Shown in pieces: positions 62,929-64,000 of a stretch of 64,000 nt of DNA. Under the pieces are notes generated by a model. The model saw only the letters and a list, made by a program, of their open reading frames with translations, ran no database searches and was not told where the DNA came from. The DNA comes from Tectiglobus sp965224045 (lineage in GTDB: Bacteria > Pseudomonadota > Alphaproteobacteria > Rhizobiales > Hyphomicrobiaceae). The stretch lies in contig CBDCYD010000015.1 in NCBI GenBank assembly GCA_965224045.1, positions 1-64,000 on the forward strand, in the 5' to 3' direction. The translations under genes were made by a program, and so were the position numbers. Numbering within the stretch: position 1 is the stretch's first letter; each line of letters begins with the position of its first letter.

Positions 62929-63675
62929 TTAGGGAACCCAGGTCAAATGCTGGCTCAGCCACCAGGCGAGACCGGCAACTGCGGCGCCGGCAACGATGAG
63001 ACCCGCGCGCCTGGCCTTGCGGATCAAGCGGCGCCACTTGAACTGAGAACGGCTGGCTTGGAAATGCTCGATGACCGGCATTTCGCCGGGCTTGTCGAAA
63101 ATCTTGACGTAGGAGGGCGGGAGCACGGTGATTGAAATTCCCGCCATGTCGGTGAAGGCCATGTAGATCATGTCTTCATCGAGCGTCAGCGGACCGCAGT
63201 GCTGTTCGGCCTCTTTCCAGAGCGTGGCGAATCGGCGACCACCATCGGTGTTTCGAACGAAGACGGTTCCTGCCGAGATGCGCAAGTAGTTGGTGCCACC
63301 AGCCCGGACATGGTGAAACAATATCGAGACGTCCGTTGCGACCGTGTCGAAGAAGTCCAACGGCCGGCGAACGACTGCATCGGCGTCCAGATAGAGGACG
63401 TCCTTGTCGGGAAAGCGCTCGAGCGCATGGTGGACGAAGACCGGCTTCAGTCGTGTTGTTGCCTCCCAGGTTGCGCCGCGTTCGTAGCGCCGGAAGTAGT
63501 GGTTGATGCCAAGGCGTTCGAGGGATGCTTTGAGGGACAGGACCTGTTCAAGGTAGTTTGGCGTGTAAAAGGCGCAGGCGACAAAACTCTGGTCGCCCTG
63601 GAGCCAGGCATACTCTTCGGGTAGCCGGGCCGGGTGGGAAATGCCCCCGTCGGTGACCGGCGTGCGGTCCTGCAT
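62929..63675 (-). CDS. Nucleotide-diphospho-sugar transferase family glycosyltransferase
   Basis: The 248-residue protein has the DxD motif in DVLYLDADAVVRRP and a C-terminal membrane helix (GLIVAGAAVAGLAWWL) that could anchor it. The family (nucleotid_trans) uses nucleotide sugars; donor and acceptor are unknown. It is three bases from the next gene upstream. Confidence 0.82.
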   Translation of the reverse strand: MQDRTPVTDGGISHPARLPEEYAWLQGDQSFVACAFYTPNYLEQVLSLKASLERLGINHYFRRYERGATWEATTRLKPVFVHHALERFPDKDVLYLDADAVVRRPLDFFDTVATDVSILFHHVRAGGTNYLRISAGTVFVRNTDGGRRFATLWKEAEQHCGPLTLDEDMIYMAFTDMAGISITVLPPSYVKIFDKPGEMPVIEHFQASRSQFKWRRLIRKARRAGLIVAGAAVAGLAWWLSQHLTWVP

Positions 63676-63678
63676 CCT

Positions 63679-64000
63679 CTACTCCCGCCAATATTCGCCG
63701 ATCCAGAGCGCCGGCTTGAAGCGTCGCCTCATCGGTCGCCACTGAATGCCCTGGCCGACCCGTTTCTTGGGTTCGTGCTCGCCCCGCAATGCAGTAGCAG
63801 GTGTGATCGATCCGTAAAAGACGAGGATTTTGCCGCCATCCGGTTTTTTCGGTGTGGAGAAGAAGCGCAACACCCGGTTGCGGGGTAGGCAGGCAAGATT
63901 GAACGGCACACACCAATCGGCGGGCCAGAACGTCGCTTCATCGACATTCTTGGTCAGAAAATTCTGCTCCTTGTAGTCATATTCCTCGGCGATTACCTCG
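63679..64000 (-). CDS. Probable glycosyltransferase, C-terminal part (runs off the window)
   Basis: The frame remains open to the right edge, so the N-terminus is missing. The visible 106 residues contain WPADWCVPFNLACLPRN, GGKILVFYGSITPATAL and an ending PALWIGEYWRE. This resembles the C-terminal part of small glycosyltransferases with a WCVxFK...P..HG pattern. It immediately precedes the other glycosyltransferase. Confidence 0.6.
   Translation of the reverse strand, partial: EVIAEEYDYKEQNFLTKNVDEATFWPADWCVPFNLACLPRNRVLRFFSTPKKPDGGKILVFYGSITPATALRGEHEPKKRVGQGIQWRPMRRRFKPALWIGEYWRE

Noticed and set aside
1..64000. tRNA or rRNA genes
   Set aside because: I looked through the gaps of more than 200 bases for T-loop-like sequence with a cloverleaf and found none; a dedicated search tool would be needed to be sure.
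1..64000. Defence island or prophage
   Set aside because: No integrase, transposase, phage structural, restriction or toxin-antitoxin gene was recognised; content is core and metabolic.

Overview
The window is GC-rich, densely coded chromosomal DNA of an alphaproteobacterium, most likely of the Hyphomicrobiales (Rhizobiales) or a close relative. The evidence is gene order and family content. The block rpsB / dnaE / lolD / lolC / DUF1467 / mce / rnj / birA / nuoN...nuoE, all on the minus strand, is the conserved order of that class. A NadQ-type NAD regulator sits in front of nadABC, and TIGR02301, SbmA/BacA and several alphaproteobacterial small secreted families are present. I see no prophage, insertion sequence, CRISPR array, rRNA or tRNA.

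Layout. (1) 1-10.6 kb, minus strand: rpsB (S2, with a C-terminal helix-hairpin-helix-like extension), dnaE, the LolCD lipoprotein exporter, a DUF1467 membrane protein, methylmalonyl-CoA epimerase, RNase J and biotin ligase. proS, usually found between lolC and the DUF1467 gene, is absent. (2) 10.7-24.2 kb, minus strand: respiratory complex I genes nuoE to nuoN. Three unassigned small membrane ORFs are inserted, and there is a 92-bp tandem repeat between nuoG and nuoF. nuoA-D are not next to nuoE. (3) 24.4-33.6 kb, mixed strands: small membrane and VOC proteins, an unusual Clp-N-domain/coiled-coil protein, a SRAP-family protein that has lost its active-site residues, a Nudix hydrolase, DUF3179, TIGR02301, LysE and L,D-transpeptidase genes. 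(4) 33.7-38 kb: dihydroorotase, divergent from ygfZ-tag-HD hydrolase-dual-specificity phosphatase. (5) 38-43.1 kb: nadQ, two operator-like palindromes, then nadABC for de novo NAD synthesis. (6) 43.2-64 kb: a looser collection of oxidoreductases (LLM, OYE/FAD, GMC, FAD-dependent, acyl-CoA-dehydrogenase-like), MgtE, two tandem secreted polysaccharide deacetylases, a Tat-exported metallo-hydrolase, a VOC dioxygenase, a CitE-like lyase, the SbmA/BacA peptide transporter and, at the right edge, two minus-strand genes of which the first is a glycosyltransferase.

Reading frames are interrupted by single-base indels at five places: rpsB about 972, dihydroorotase about 34,909-34,913, tag about 36,430 and 36,482, and nadA about 39,520-39,522. 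Each is repaired by adding or removing one base, mostly in a short run of one base. At least one affected gene (rpsB) is essential, so I read most of these as assembly or sequencing errors, with real decay not excluded for tag.

The most interesting items are: the same C-terminal helix-hairpin-helix-like module on two unrelated proteins (S2 and NuoE); the Clp-N/coiled-coil protein without an ATPase; the active-site-free SRAP protein; the interrupted complex I operon with its tandem repeat and small membrane ORFs; and the paired palindromes in front of nadA.
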